This document shows positions 52,707 to 62,332 of a DNA stretch of 62,332 bases, one piece after another. The stretch spans positions 1 through 62,332 of the forward strand of contig NZ_CAFI01000067.1 of NCBI RefSeq assembly GCF_000239775.1, written 5' to 3'. Made by a program: the position numbers and the translations under genes. The number at the start of each line of letters is the position of its first letter. Position 1 is the first letter of the stretch. Source of the DNA: Bradyrhizobium sp. ORS 375. Its GTDB lineage: Bacteria; Pseudomonadota; Alphaproteobacteria; Rhizobiales; Xanthobacteraceae. Below the pieces are notes generated by a model that was not told the DNA's origin, made no database searches, and saw nothing but the letters and a program-made list of their open reading frames with translations.

Positions 52707-53957
52707 TCAACGGGCCCCCTGGGCCTTGATCAGCCCGACCGCCTCGGCGACGCCGTCCTCCTGCTGGATGATCCTCGCGGTCGCCGAGGCGCGGCGTCGC
52801 ATGATTGGGTCATTGACGGCGCGGCAGATGGCGGTGGCGAGACGTTCCGGCGTCAGCTCCCGATGGGGAATTGGAGCAGGTCCGGCGCCCAGCCGATGGA
52901 CCGCACGGCCCCAGAATGGCTGATCGCCGAAAATCGGACAGATGACGCTGGGACGCCCGGCGCGGAGACCGGCCGCAGTGGTGCCTGCGCCGCCATGGTG
53001 AACGACCGCGGCCATGCGGGAGAACAGCCAGGCATGTGGCGCCTCATTCAACATGTGGATGTGCTCGGGCGTGCGTCGCATTGCCAATCCGCCCCATCCC
53101 GTCGCCAGAATGCCGCGTTGGCCGGCACGAGTCAGTGCGTCGATGATGACCGCGGTGATCCGCTCAGCGTCCGGAGAGGGCAAGCTGCCGAAACCGACAT
53201 ACACCGGCGGCGGTCCAGCTTGGAGGAAGGCAGCGAGTTCGGGCGGCGGCGTCCATCCTCCGGCGTCATCGAGAAACCAGTATCCCGTAACGTGAGCCGT
53301 CTTATCCCAATCGTTGGCGACTGGCACCACGGCAGGGCTGTAGGGATAGAGCCTGGCGATGGGGCGGCCGCGCAAGGCCAGCCAATCCGATTTTGGTGGC
53401 AAGCCGAGAACCTGCTCACGCCATCTGGCGACCGTCCTGCGAAAGGGGAGGTCGCCGTAACGGATCACCAGAGCGTGGCTCGCGCGGTTCAGTGGCCCCA
53501 GATCAGAGAACGGCAAGAGAGGACTGGGGAAGGCCCCCGTTGAAGACAGGGCTGGCAACGGCAGCGCGACGAAAGCGGGGATGCCGAGCTTCTCGGCGAT
53601 GTGCACGCCGCCTATGGCTTTTGGATGATAGACGATGGCGTCCGCGTCCTGCGCCGCCTCCCATTGCGCGTCGAGCAGCGATCGAAACAGCGGACCCAAT
53701 CCCGCCATCAGCCGAAAGCTGGCGAGCAGCTTGTGATGGCCGGACATCGCGGCATGAGCGAGCGGAGTGTGAACGAGATCGACCAGATCTCCGGGCAGAG
53801 CGTGAAACGGCAAGCCATGAGCGCTTACGAACGGTTTGAACTGCGGTGCCGTCGCGAACGAAACGTCGATCCCGGCGTTCTGCAAGCCACGTCCGAGCGC
53901 TACGAATGGCTGCACGTCGCCGCGGGTCCCAAGTGTGTGGATCGCGATCCGCGTCAT
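52707..53957 (-). CDS. UGT-type glycosyltransferase (GT1, sterol-glucosyltransferase-like)
   Basis: A 416-residue GT-B enzyme. The N-terminal half opens with HTLGTRGDVQPFVALGRGL, the mark of the UGT51/UGT80 sterol glucosyltransferase and macrolide-glycosyltransferase group. The C-terminal nucleotide-sugar site is seen in VYVGFGSLPSPD, the catalytic-donor segment VVHHGGAGTTAAGLRAGRP and GDQPFWGRAVHRLGAGP. The acceptor may be a lipid; hopanoids or membrane lipids are conceivable in this neighbourhood, but that is inference. Same strand as the SGNH-OpgC pair, 85 bases downstream. Confidence 0.87.
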   Translation of the reverse strand: MTRIAIHTLGTRGDVQPFVALGRGLQNAGIDVSFATAPQFKPFVSAHGLPFHALPGDLVDLVHTPLAHAAMSGHHKLLASFRLMAGLGPLFRSLLDAQWEAAQDADAIVYHPKAIGGVHIAEKLGIPAFVALPLPALSSTGAFPSPLLPFSDLGPLNRASHALVIRYGDLPFRRTVARWREQVLGLPPKSDWLALRGRPIARLYPYSPAVVPVANDWDKTAHVTGYWFLDDAGGWTPPPELAAFLQAGPPPVYVGFGSLPSPDAERITAVIIDALTRAGQRGILATGWGGLAMRRTPEHIHMLNEAPHAWLFSRMAAVVHHGGAGTTAAGLRAGRPSVICPIFGDQPFWGRAVHRLGAGPAPIPHRELTPERLATAICRAVNDPIMRRRASATARIIQQEDGVAEAVGLIKAQGAR

Positions 53958-54042
53958 GCGTGGTCCTTATCACCAAGACGTATGTCCGGCAGCCATCGAT
54001 CGAGGCGTCTTGTGGTGCCTCCCTGGCTTGGAGAGTACCGCG

Positions 54043-54804
54043 CTATTCGGTCGCCGGCGAATTGGAATGGGACGCCATGATCATACCTTGGACGATCAGG
54101 CGGGCCAGCAGTTTGCCGATGCAAGCGTGGACCCCCTCGGCCACGTCGGTGTTGTGGGCCTCCGCAGAAAGGTCGAACGTGCCCCGTTCATTCCAGTCCT
54201 TCATCACGGCTAGACGATCGAACAGGTTTGCAGAATTTTGGAGCGCGAGGTACCGGATCTGATCGGCATACGGACCGATCGCAATCATGGCCTCGGTTCT
54301 GGGGCTGAACTGCATGTTCATGAGAACCACGTCGACGTTTTTGGCCTTAAGGGCTGCGACACCGCGTTCGAGCGCGCCGCCGAACTCCTCGGCGTCGACA
54401 ACCCGGATGGCGTCGACGGTACCCGTCTGCCAGATCACCAGACTGGGCTTCCGTGCTGCAAGCAGTTGGACGATGCTGCGTTCCTGCTCAGACGCGCTCT
54501 CCTGCGATCGCGCATACACGATCACGTCGACTGCGACTCCCGGCAGTTGGGCCGCAAGAGCAGACTCGAGCTGCTTTGGATACGCGCGATCTGGTCCGGC
54601 CTTGCCCGCGAGCATGGATGAGCCGCTTCCAACCACGGCAATGTCGAGGCGACGCGCCATTGCCGCTGATCTCGCATTCGGCATCGGGAACGTCGCCTGA
54701 ACCAGATGGTCCGCAACGAGGCAGGCGGCTTGCCCGCCGGCGGCTGGCGCTGGCAGCGGAAGCGCCGCAATGATGACGAGGCTCGCCGCGAGCAGAAGCC
54801 TCAT
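54043..54804 (-). CDS. Exported SGNH-hydrolase-like protein
   Basis: A 253-residue exported protein, signal peptide ending near PAAGGQA. The core is an SGNH fold: block I is IAVVGSGSSMLAG (Ser nucleophile in place of GDS), a middle block VIWQTGTVDAI, and the C-terminal Asp-x-x-His equivalent in NTDVAEGVHACIGKLL. It would act on an acyl group of a periplasmic glycan. Its start overlaps the OpgC stop (ATGA), so the two proteins are made together and probably share a substrate. Confidence 0.8.
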   Translation of the reverse strand: MRLLLAASLVIIAALPLPAPAAGGQAACLVADHLVQATFPMPNARSAAMARRLDIAVVGSGSSMLAGKAGPDRAYPKQLESALAAQLPGVAVDVIVYARSQESASEQERSIVQLLAARKPSLVIWQTGTVDAIRVVDAEEFGGALERGVAALKAKNVDVVLMNMQFSPRTEAMIAIGPYADQIRYLALQNSANLFDRLAVMKDWNERGTFDLSAEAHNTDVAEGVHACIGKLLARLIVQGMIMASHSNSPATE

Positions 54805-55946
54805 GACGAACTCCTTGCCGGTCCGGCGCGGGTCGATTGCACTGCTCGGCCTCGCCCGTCAATGTGCTTGAACCAGTTCATGACGGCCGCCGCCATGGTC
54901 ATCAGCAGCATGCCGGCAAAGCTGACGAACAGCTGCAGGACGATGCCGCCGTGCGTTTCGATGATCATGAAGTGGGCGGCAAACGACAGGAAAACGCCGA
55001 AACAGAAGATCTCGAGCGAGTGCTGGCCACACAGTACGAGGGGACGGAGACAGGATGAACGCAAGTAGGGCCATTCGCGCGGCAGAAGGCGCACGACCAA
55101 AACCGTTAGGGCAAGGAAGTGCAGGATGCGTAGCGGGTCGAGGCTGGTCTTGTCGATCGGATACATCCATTCGGCCAACCATCTCGGGACGAACACGGTC
55201 CAGGCCGGAACATGCCATGTGACGACGATCGCCAGGGAGACCGACAGGTAGGCCACCGAAGCGGCCAGGACGGCACGTGACAGGAGCAATCCGCGAAGCT
55301 GGTCGGCGCCGCCGAGCGCACACCAGGCACCGAAGCTGAAGAGCAGCTGCCAGGCAAAAGGATTGAAAACCCAGTGCCCGCTTGGATAGGCCGGAATGTT
55401 GAGATCAAGCATCCGCGTCACGCCGTAGATCGCGATGCTGCCGAGGAGTGCGAGGGTGGGACGGCGCAGCAGCAGCCAGAGCAGCGGGGCGAAGCCCGCC
55501 AGCAGCGCAATGTACAGCGGCAGCACATCCATGTTGGCGGGCTTGAATCGCAGCAGAAGCGCCTCAATCAACGTCACGTCTGGGTCGCGCAGGAACTCGA
55601 ACACGCCCATCTCCTCGGAATACAGCGTATTCCTGAAGCTTCGGGCAACATAGGCAATCTGCGCCAGATAGACGCAGAACAGAAAGACATGAGCGACATA
55701 GATCTGCCAGGTGCGACGCAGGATCCGCGCGCCAGCCACGAGGAAGCCCTGCTGGCTCATCGCTGCGCCGTATACATAGGCAGCAGTATAGCCCGAGATG
55801 AAAACAAATATCTCGGTGGCGTCGCTGAAGCCGAAATTCCGAATGGTAAATGAATTGACGAAATTCGACGGAATATGGTCGAGGAAAATCAGCCACAACG
55901 CTAGCCCTCGGAAGAAGTCGAGGCGCAAATCACGTTTGGTCTCCAC
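54801..55946 (-). CDS. opgC: OpgC-domain membrane acyltransferase
   Basis: A 381-residue integral membrane protein with about ten helices. RLDFFRGLALWLIFLDHIPS near the N-terminus and FSDATEIFVFISGYTAAYVYG carry the conserved Asp/His of the acyltransferase-3-like OpgC family, which succinylates or otherwise acylates osmoregulated periplasmic glucans in Rhodobacter and relatives. The glucan synthase genes are not in the window. It is coupled to an SGNH protein and followed by a UGT-type glycosyltransferase, suggesting an envelope-glycan decoration unit. The 272 bases before it hold no recognisable gene. Confidence 0.9.
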   Translation of the reverse strand: METKRDLRLDFFRGLALWLIFLDHIPSNFVNSFTIRNFGFSDATEIFVFISGYTAAYVYGAAMSQQGFLVAGARILRRTWQIYVAHVFLFCVYLAQIAYVARSFRNTLYSEEMGVFEFLRDPDVTLIEALLLRFKPANMDVLPLYIALLAGFAPLLWLLLRRPTLALLGSIAIYGVTRMLDLNIPAYPSGHWVFNPFAWQLLFSFGAWCALGGADQLRGLLLSRAVLAASVAYLSVSLAIVVTWHVPAWTVFVPRWLAEWMYPIDKTSLDPLRILHFLALTVLVVRLLPREWPYLRSSCLRPLVLCGQHSLEIFCFGVFLSFAAHFMIIETHGGIVLQLFVSFAGMLLMTMAAAVMNWFKHIDGRGRAVQSTRAGPARSSS

Positions 55947-56218
55947 GACCTGTCCCCCCGCGAAGATCGCCCACCTGTGTTCGATTTGCCGGCGGGTGTA
56001 GCTAGTCCTACGGATGGGGATTCATCGTCTCTCCTGCAATGACCGCGGCGATCCGACGCATCTGTTTCGAAGCGAAGGTTTGCCATGTCCTGTCCAGTGT
56101 CTCGCGACACAATGACTGGCCGCCAAATGTCGCATTGTGTCGAACTGTCTCAAGGCTCGGAAGGAGACGCTCGGATGAGCAAGCGACACACCGTCAATTG
56201 TCCAGTCGAAGCACGAAG

Positions 56219-58357
56219 CTATTTCGGCAGCGCATAGACGGCGACCTGATCGCCGACCTGGTCCTTGAGGATCGTGTTGCCGCCCGCGATGAAGGCGACG
56301 TATTCGCGGCCCTTGTACTCGTAGACGGCGGGATTGGCGACCGCGGGGGCCTGGACGATGTCGGACCACAACTCCTTGCCGTCGGCGAGCGCGTAGGCCC
56401 GGACCTTGGCATCCATCGAGGCGCCGATGAAGATCACGCCGCCGGCCGTGACCGCGGGGCCGCCGATCGTCACCGAGCCCATCGATTCCGGCATGTAGAA
56501 GCCCCATTTCTGCGAGGCGCCGATCGGGCGGCGCCATTTGATGTCGCCGGTGGACATGTCGATGGCGGCGATCTCGCCGAACGGCGGGGCCCAGCAGGGC
56601 ATGCCGAGCCAGTTCAACGCATTGTCGAGCGACATGCCGTAGGGCGCGCCCTCCTGCGGATAGAAGCCCTGCTCATTGCCGGAGCCGCCGGCAAGCTGCT
56701 CATATTCCTTCCTTGGGTAGAGCTTGATCGATTGCACCACGTGCGAGAAGTTGACGATCGCGGTCTTGCCGCGCGGATCGAACGCCACGCCGCCCCATTG
56801 TACGCCGCCGGCCGAGTCGGGATAGGCGAGCACGCCATTGTTGTTGTGCGTTGGCGGCGAGTACATGCCGGCGTAGTCGAGGCTCTTCCACAGCCGCGAG
56901 CATTGGCCGAGCCCAAGGGCGTCGGCGACCCACCAGATCGGAGGCTTCTTCGACTGGTCGAGCAGCGGCGCCGGCTTGGTCGGGAAGGGCTGTGTCGGCG
57001 CGTAGACTTCGCCCTGGATCGATCCGTCGCCGCCGGGCACCTTTCGCTCCTCGATCGGCCAGACGTCCTTGCCGGTGCGGCGGTCGACGACGAACAGAAA
57101 GCCCATCTTGGTGGCCTGCATCAAGGCCGGGATCTGCTGCCCGTTGACGGTAATGTCCATCAGGGTCGGCGCGGAGTTGATGTCGTAGTCCCAGATGTCG
57201 TGATGCACCCATTGCCGCGACCAGACGACCTCACCGGTCTCGAGGTTGAGCGCCGTCGTCGAGGTAGCCAGCGGGATCTTTTCGGTGCGGTTGCCGCCCC
57301 AGTAGTTGGGGGAGGGGCTGGAGACCGGGAGGTAGACCAGTCCGAGGCCCTCGTCGACCGACATGCCGGTCCAGACATTGGCGGTGCCGGTGCGCGGCGC
57401 GATCTCAGGCGGCAGCGCCGCGAACGACCATTGCCGTTGGCCGGTCTGCGGATCGACGGAGAACACGGTGCCGGGAGGGGCTTCGGCATAAGCCCAGTCC
57501 TTGCCGGCCCAGCCCATGATCACGTGATTGCCGGCCACCGTCGGCGGCTGCAGCAGCGACAGCGGATATTTGTTGTTGACGTCGTTCCACTGATCGACGT
57601 TGAGGACGCCCTTGTTCGCGAAACCTTGGCAGAGCTTGCCGGTGTCGGCGTCCATCGCGAACAGCTGCGCGTCCATGGTGCCGAGATAGACGATCTTCTG
57701 GCAAGGCTGGCCGGCGACGGGGTTCGGCGACTGCCAATAGGCGACGCCGCGGTTCTTCAGCGCCGGCTGCGTCAACGCCTTCAGCGTCGACTTGGAATCG
57801 AAGGTCCATTTGACCTTGCCGGTGCCAGGGTCGAGCGCAATGACGCGATAGAACGGCGTGCCGATGTAGAGCGTGTCGTTGGCGAAAATGGGCGTGGCGG
57901 ACCAGACGCTGGTCGGCCGGTCGCCCGACCCGTCCGACATGTCGCCGGTGTGATACTCCCACACCTTCACCAGCGACTTGACGTTGTCGGCCGTGATCTG
58001 GGTCAGGGGAGAATATTTCTGCGCGTTGAGCTGGCCGTGGAATGTATTCCAGGTGGCCTGCGCCGGGACGAGCGGGACCTGTTTCGGCGGGGGCAGAGTG
58101 CCGGAAGGCTGCTGCGCGGCGGCGTCGGTGGTCGACGACGGACTGCTGGCCGGGGCAGACGACGGGGCGACCACATTGCCGCGCGGCGGCTCGGCGCCGG
58201 GGCCCGACGGCCCATGCTGTTCCTGGCCGGGGATGCCCCCCGAGGTCGCGCCCGGCGTGTTCGTGTCGTTCTGGGCGAAGACCGCTGGCAGTGCGACCAT
58301 CAGTGCCAGGCCAAGCGTCGCAGCCGGGGCGGACCGGAGGAGTGCGCGTGTTGTCAT
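56219..58357 (-). CDS. PQQ-dependent glucose-dehydrogenase-type quinoprotein, exported, without membrane domain
   Basis: A 712-residue periplasmic protein. A cleavable signal peptide ends near PAVFAQNDT, then about 65 residues of Pro/Ser/Ala/Gly-rich linker, then an eight-bladed PQQ propeller like the C-terminal 650 residues of membrane glucose dehydrogenase (Gcd): WNTFHGQLNAQKYSPLTQIT, ATPIFANDTLYIGTPF, WVHHDIWDYDINSAPTLMDI and MPCWAPPFGEIAAIDMSTGD. The membrane helices of Gcd are absent and are supplied by the gene just upstream, whose stop overlaps this start (ATGA). Substrate (glucose, other aldoses, polyols) unknown; electrons would go to ubiquinone. Confidence 0.88.
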   Translation of the reverse strand: MTTRALLRSAPAATLGLALMVALPAVFAQNDTNTPGATSGGIPGQEQHGPSGPGAEPPRGNVVAPSSAPASSPSSTTDAAAQQPSGTLPPPKQVPLVPAQATWNTFHGQLNAQKYSPLTQITADNVKSLVKVWEYHTGDMSDGSGDRPTSVWSATPIFANDTLYIGTPFYRVIALDPGTGKVKWTFDSKSTLKALTQPALKNRGVAYWQSPNPVAGQPCQKIVYLGTMDAQLFAMDADTGKLCQGFANKGVLNVDQWNDVNNKYPLSLLQPPTVAGNHVIMGWAGKDWAYAEAPPGTVFSVDPQTGQRQWSFAALPPEIAPRTGTANVWTGMSVDEGLGLVYLPVSSPSPNYWGGNRTEKIPLATSTTALNLETGEVVWSRQWVHHDIWDYDINSAPTLMDITVNGQQIPALMQATKMGFLFVVDRRTGKDVWPIEERKVPGGDGSIQGEVYAPTQPFPTKPAPLLDQSKKPPIWWVADALGLGQCSRLWKSLDYAGMYSPPTHNNNGVLAYPDSAGGVQWGGVAFDPRGKTAIVNFSHVVQSIKLYPRKEYEQLAGGSGNEQGFYPQEGAPYGMSLDNALNWLGMPCWAPPFGEIAAIDMSTGDIKWRRPIGASQKWGFYMPESMGSVTIGGPAVTAGGVIFIGASMDAKVRAYALADGKELWSDIVQAPAVANPAVYEYKGREYVAFIAGGNTILKDQVGDQVAVYALPK

Positions 58358-58680
58358 GCAGCGGCTCTCCTGGGCTGGGAGGGGCCGGCAAGTGTGACGA
58401 TCAATCCGGCGAAGACGAAGACGATCGCCGCCGCCAGCCACCATGCGTGCAGAAACCAGGCGGCGACGATCGTGCCGAACGCGCCGAGCAGTCCGAGCAC
58501 CCAGAACACGCCAAACAGCCAGCCGCGTCCGCCGAACCACAGGATGAAGGCGTCGAGGACGAGGGCCAGGCTTGAGCCGATGACGAGCAGCACGCCGGGC
58601 GCTCCGGTGACGCCCGTCAGAGGAGTGAAGTAGTAGTACAATCCGAGCAGAACGGCTGCGCCGGCTGCGACGAGGACCAT
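58354..58680 (-). CDS. Small membrane protein equivalent to the N-terminal domain of membrane glucose dehydrogenase
   Basis: A 108-residue protein with about four hydrophobic helices and the motif GRGWLFGVFWVLGLLGAFGT. It resembles the N-terminal, ubiquinone-binding membrane domain of Gcd-type PQQ dehydrogenases, normally fused to the propeller. Here it is a separate gene directly before the propeller gene (ATGA overlap). The ATG at 58680 was chosen; a TTG further upstream is possible. An EcfG-like promoter is about 100 bases upstream. Confidence 0.75.
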   Translation of the reverse strand: MVLVAAGAAVLLGLYYYFTPLTGVTGAPGVLLVIGSSLALVLDAFILWFGGRGWLFGVFWVLGLLGAFGTIVAAWFLHAWWLAAAIVFVFAGLIVTLAGPSQPRRAAA

Positions 58681-58780
58681 GATCGGACCGAGCGGGTGGC
58701 TGTGAGATGAGGTCAAGTCGATGCTTCCAAGCTTCCTGGCCTGCCTGTACGGCAGCAGCGATTTGAACGAGCAGGGAAGG

Positions 58781-58805
58781 AATGTTCTTTCGACGCGCTG
58801 GTTCC
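58781..58805 (-). promoter_or_regulatory. EcfG-type promoter candidate upstream of the split glucose-dehydrogenase pair
   Basis: Minus-strand GGAAC, 16 bases, CATT, about 100 bases before the start at 58680. Confidence 0.55.
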
Positions 58806-58933
58806 CTCGGCCGCCGCTCGTCCGGCGTGCGTCGGCGCAGACCTTGTCCGCAAACGTACACATTCTGTGGGGACCGCCTGGCTGAAGAGCTGCGAGAAAG
58901 CCGAGCGGCAGGACCAGTCTGTCGGGAAGGTCG

Positions 58934-59689
58934 CTACATCTTCTCTTTCAGGCCGCGAGACAACAGCCACCAATTGGCCGGATACGACGTCACGAAGCCG
59001 AACAGCATGGCGATCTGCATCATGAACCAGAACTCGGGGCTGTCGACCTCCAATCGTGTGCCGAGCACATGCCGGAAAATATAGAAGTTGGCGAACGCCA
59101 TGAAGCCGTACATGCCGACCTGCCACGACGTGATCGAGATGGTGTCGGCCTTGACGGCTGCAATGAGCCCCTGGCCGAGCGAAAGGCCGCGCATCGGCGC
59201 GATCGTGAAGTACTGAAACAGAATGCCGAATCCGTAGGCGAGCAGGAAGTCGAGAATCCACACCGCGAACATCTTCTCCGAAAAGATGCTCGTCCAGCCG
59301 AACGCGACGGCGATGGCAGGAAAACCGAACGCCAGCCATTCCGCGACTATGTCGCCGAGCGTGCATCCGCTGCCGCAGTGAAGCGAGCCGTTGGCGACCA
59401 TGATGGCGAACGGAGTTTGCCGCTTGTTCGGCGGCTGCGCGTCATGGCTCTTGGCAACTCGCATCTTCTCCTGGGTGGCAAGCCGCCCGTAGGAGAAGTA
59501 CTGCCAGATGACCCAGATGCTTCCGAACAGCGCGGTCGTCGGCCATACCACGTCCATGATCCACATCTGCTGCGGATGCCGGATCACGTCGATCGCAATG
59601 ATAAGGGCGCAAAGCACGCCCAGGGCCAACGAGACCAGCGAGAGGATATGAAGCCAATCAGGGACCACGGGAGCATCCTGGGATGTCAT
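58934..59689 (-). CDS. DUF4396 membrane protein
   Basis: A 251-residue protein with six to seven helices. The conserved centre SLHCGSGCTLGDIVAEWLAF contains two Cys that could bind metal, and EKMFAVWILDFLLAYGFGILFQYF and PMRGLSLGQGLIAAVKADT follow, all typical of DUF4396. It may be a metal- or copper-related permease, but no function is established. An exact EcfG-type promoter lies 50 bases upstream. Confidence 0.88.
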   Translation of the reverse strand: MTSQDAPVVPDWLHILSLVSLALGVLCALIIAIDVIRHPQQMWIMDVVWPTTALFGSIWVIWQYFSYGRLATQEKMRVAKSHDAQPPNKRQTPFAIMVANGSLHCGSGCTLGDIVAEWLAFGFPAIAVAFGWTSIFSEKMFAVWILDFLLAYGFGILFQYFTIAPMRGLSLGQGLIAAVKADTISITSWQVGMYGFMAFANFYIFRHVLGTRLEVDSPEFWFMMQIAMLFGFVTSYPANWWLLSRGLKEKM

Positions 59690-59738
59690 CGACCTTGAGG
59701 AACATGGGAGCGCAGTCCGCTCCTGTTCGTCGCAGCCA

Positions 59739-59763
59739 AACGACCAGCGTGCTCCCGCGTTCC
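59739..59763 (-). promoter_or_regulatory. EcfG-type promoter, exact match, upstream of DUF4396 gene
   Basis: Minus-strand GGAAC, 16 bases, CGTT, 50 bases before the start at 59689. Confidence 0.72.
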
Positions 59764-59790
59764 AATCCGTCGCGGGTGGACGGGACGGTC

Positions 59791-61098
<1,308 letters not shown>

Positions 61099-61197
61099 GG
61101 ATCCTCGTTGCGCGTGATCAGAGGCCCTCACTGACGATGACGCGTCAGCAAGGCCGGGCGGAGGCGATGGGCGGCGGACATGGGTCCGCCGCCTGTC

Positions 61198-61222
61198 AAT
61201 GGTTCCTCTCCAGGATGGTTCC
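61198..61222 (-). promoter_or_regulatory. EcfG-type promoter candidate upstream of DUF2254 gene
   Basis: Minus-strand GGAAC, 16 bases, CATT, about 100 bases before the start at 61098. The rest of the 346-base gap 61099-61444 contains only the leader of the divergent gene at 61445. Confidence 0.55.
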
Positions 61223-61444
61223 GCGATGGGCCCTGCCGGACAGTCGGTGCGCGCGATCGGGACAACGCTGCCGTGCGACGCCAGCCAGGTCGGTCAGAGC
61301 GGGACAGACGTGAGTTGGCGTCGATCGGAAGGGACGCCAGCAATGAGCGTACGAGGGCGTACGGAGCGCCTTTGAATGCGTCGAACCTTCGCCGCCCGCA
61401 TCGGTTCAAGGTCCGCATCACGATACAATCCAGGAGGACATGGA

Positions 61445-61825
61445 ATGTTTGTACGGCTCATCGCATCGTCGTTGTTGGTTCTCGCTGCGTCTCAGGCTCC
61501 GGCGTTCGCGCAGGGCAGCAGCTCTCATCCCGCAACCCAGAACAGTCAGGCGAGCAGTTCGGCGTCGCAGCCGATCCCGCAGGAGATCAAGCAGAAACTG
61601 CAGAAGCAGGGCTTCACCGACATCAATGTCGTGCCGGGGTCCTTCATCGTGAGCGCCAAGGACAGCAACAACGATCCGGTGATGATGGTGATCGGGCCGC
61701 ACTCGCTGACGATGTTCAGCGAGATCAGCCCGCAGAGCCAGACCACCGGCAGCGCCAGCGGTGCGGCGCATTCGAGCGGCAGCTCCAGCAACACGCAGAA
61801 CGGCAGCGGCCAGAGCAGCAAGTGA
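61445..61825 (+). CDS. Small exported protein carrying the PGSFIVSAKD domain
   Basis: A 126-residue exported protein. The signal peptide ends near PAFAQGSS. After a Ser/Gln-rich stretch comes a compact unit (about residues 45-90): IPQEIKQKLQKQGFTDINVV, PGSFIVSAKDSNNDP and MMVIGPHSLTMFSE. The tail is Ser/Gly/Asn-rich. A dead copy is at 20700-21101, and the central unit recurs in the protein at 46923. AGGAGG nine bases before the ATG fixes the start. Function unknown; an export role in the periplasm or cell surface is likely from the signal peptide. Confidence 0.85.
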   Translation: MFVRLIASSLLVLAASQAPAFAQGSSSHPATQNSQASSSASQPIPQEIKQKLQKQGFTDINVVPGSFIVSAKDSNNDPVMMVIGPHSLTMFSEISPQSQTTGSASGAAHSSGSSSNTQNGSGQSSK

Positions 61826-61852
61826 TCGGATCACTCGTTCGAGGCCGAGCGG

Positions 61853-61882
61853 GCGCGGGTCACAGCTCAGCGTGGCCCGCGC
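61853..61882. terminator. 11-bp stem hairpin between convergent genes
   Basis: GCGCGGGTCAC and GTGGCCCGCGC pair with one G-T wobble around an eight-base loop, between the gene at 61445 and the convergent cox4. No U-run. Confidence 0.5.
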
Positions 61883-61925
61883 TGCCGCGTGCCGGCAGTC
61901 CAATGGTCATATACTCGCGATCCCA

Positions 61926-62228
61926 TCAACTAGGCCTGGTGAGGACATCTGCAAACGTCAGCGTGAACAATACGGCGACGAACACCAAGCCGGCCACCGC
62001 GGCGAGCCGGATCAGCGGCTTGGATTTCGTGAGCTCCATGAAAAACAGCATGACCAGCCCGCTTTTGATCACGGCAATCACGATGCCGGCTGCCGTCGTC
62101 AGCCGGCCCATGGGAACGTAGGCGATCGCCGTGCTGCTGAACAAGAGCAGCATCAGAGCGAGCCAAATCAGACCATTGCGGCGCCACCATGTGCCGGCCG
62201 TCGGAAGCCGTCCTTGCTGCGGGTTCAT
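61926..62228 (-). CDS. Cytochrome c oxidase subunit IV (prokaryotic)
   Basis: A 100-residue membrane protein with three helices. The segment [20 protein letters not shown] is the hallmark of the bacterial subunit IV (CtaF/CyoD/COX4_pro) family, which stabilises the oxidase core. Its ATG overlaps the coxC stop (ATGA), and it is the last gene of an oxidase operon entering from the right. Confidence 0.9.
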   Translation of the reverse strand: MNPQQGRLPTAGTWWRRNGLIWLALMLLLFSSTAIAYVPMGRLTTAAGIVIAVIKSGLVMLFFMELTKSKPLIRLAAVAGLVFVAVLFTLTFADVLTRPS

Positions 62229-62332
62229 GACGCCCGTCCAGGAAGGTAGATCAGGGGATAGAGGAAGATCCAGACGATGTCGACGAGATGCCAATAGAGG
62301 GCGGTGACCTCGAGCTCCGGATTGCAGCTGAG
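62225..62332 (-). CDS. coxC: Cytochrome c oxidase subunit III, C-terminal 35 residues (cut by window edge)
   Basis: The frame is open to the right edge and reads [20 protein letters not shown] before the stop, the nearly invariant last helix of oxidase subunit III. The rest of the gene and the associated oxidase subunits lie outside the window. It is a different operon from the coxB-coxA at the left end. Confidence 0.92.
   Translation of the reverse strand, partial: LSCNPELEVTALYWHLVDIVWIFLYPLIYLPGRAS

Noticed and set aside
56039-58633. 864-residue open frame on the plus strand
   Set aside because: Antisense of the PQQ propeller gene, Arg/Asp/Gly-rich and without any recognisable fold; the minus-strand gene has full family motifs.

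Overview
The window is GC-rich alphaproteobacterial chromosome. The gene set points to the Bradyrhizobium/Rhodopseudomonas group (Nitrobacteraceae) of the Hyphomicrobiales: hopanoid genes, Crp-like regulators, a lanthanide-type PQQ alcohol dehydrogenase, Liv-type ABC cassettes, and small stress proteins of the CsbD, DUF1328 and PRC-barrel types. That assignment is inference; no marker gene for species is present. I found no tRNA, rRNA, insertion sequence, integrase or CRISPR array.

Layout. (1) 1-5019, minus strand: a tight operon of PQQ alcohol dehydrogenase, XoxJ/MoxJ-like periplasmic protein, c-type cytochrome, CoxB fused to a cytochrome c domain, and CoxA (cut by the window edge). It looks like a complete route from periplasmic alcohol to oxygen. 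(2) 5313-12845: FUSC exporter, a dead zinc-ribbon copy, Zn alcohol/formaldehyde-type dehydrogenase, MgtC-like protein, CsbD, aldehyde dehydrogenase, MDR oxidoreductase, BrkB. (3) 13115-17945: branched-chain-amino-acid-type ABC importer with permease and ATPase fused. (4) 18163-24550: DUF4142-SYLF secreted protein, Crp regulator, a dead copy of a small secreted protein, Na+/H+ antiporter, low-complexity exported proteins. (5) 24706-37824: a satellite hopanoid cluster (hpnI, hpnG, hpnA, hpnB, hpnN, hpnK) mixed with a cyclopropane-synthase-like enzyme, two AI-2E-family permeases and a hemolysin-III protein; no squalene-hopene cyclase is in the window. (6) 37830-50831: ZIP transporter, RND pump, GH15 glucoamylase-like enzyme, many small stress or secreted proteins, a frameshifted AI-2E permease. 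(7) 50984-62332: NhaA, a UGT-type glycosyltransferase, SGNH protein plus OpgC, a two-gene version of membrane glucose dehydrogenase, DUF4396, DUF2254, and at the right edge the end of another cytochrome oxidase operon (coxC, cox4).

The strongest unifying signal is regulatory. Fifteen intergenic sites fit the alphaproteobacterial general-stress sigma factor (EcfG) promoter, GGAAC-N16/17-(C/G/T/A)(G/A)TT, each pointing at a gene; three are exact GGAAC-N16-CGTT. Much of the window therefore looks like a general-stress island whose products remodel membrane lipids, the envelope, ion balance and sugar/alcohol oxidation. The ecfG, nepR and phyR genes themselves are not here.

Limits: all calls are from reading the sequence and motifs, with no database search. 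Starts were chosen from ribosome-binding sites, overlaps and signal peptides.
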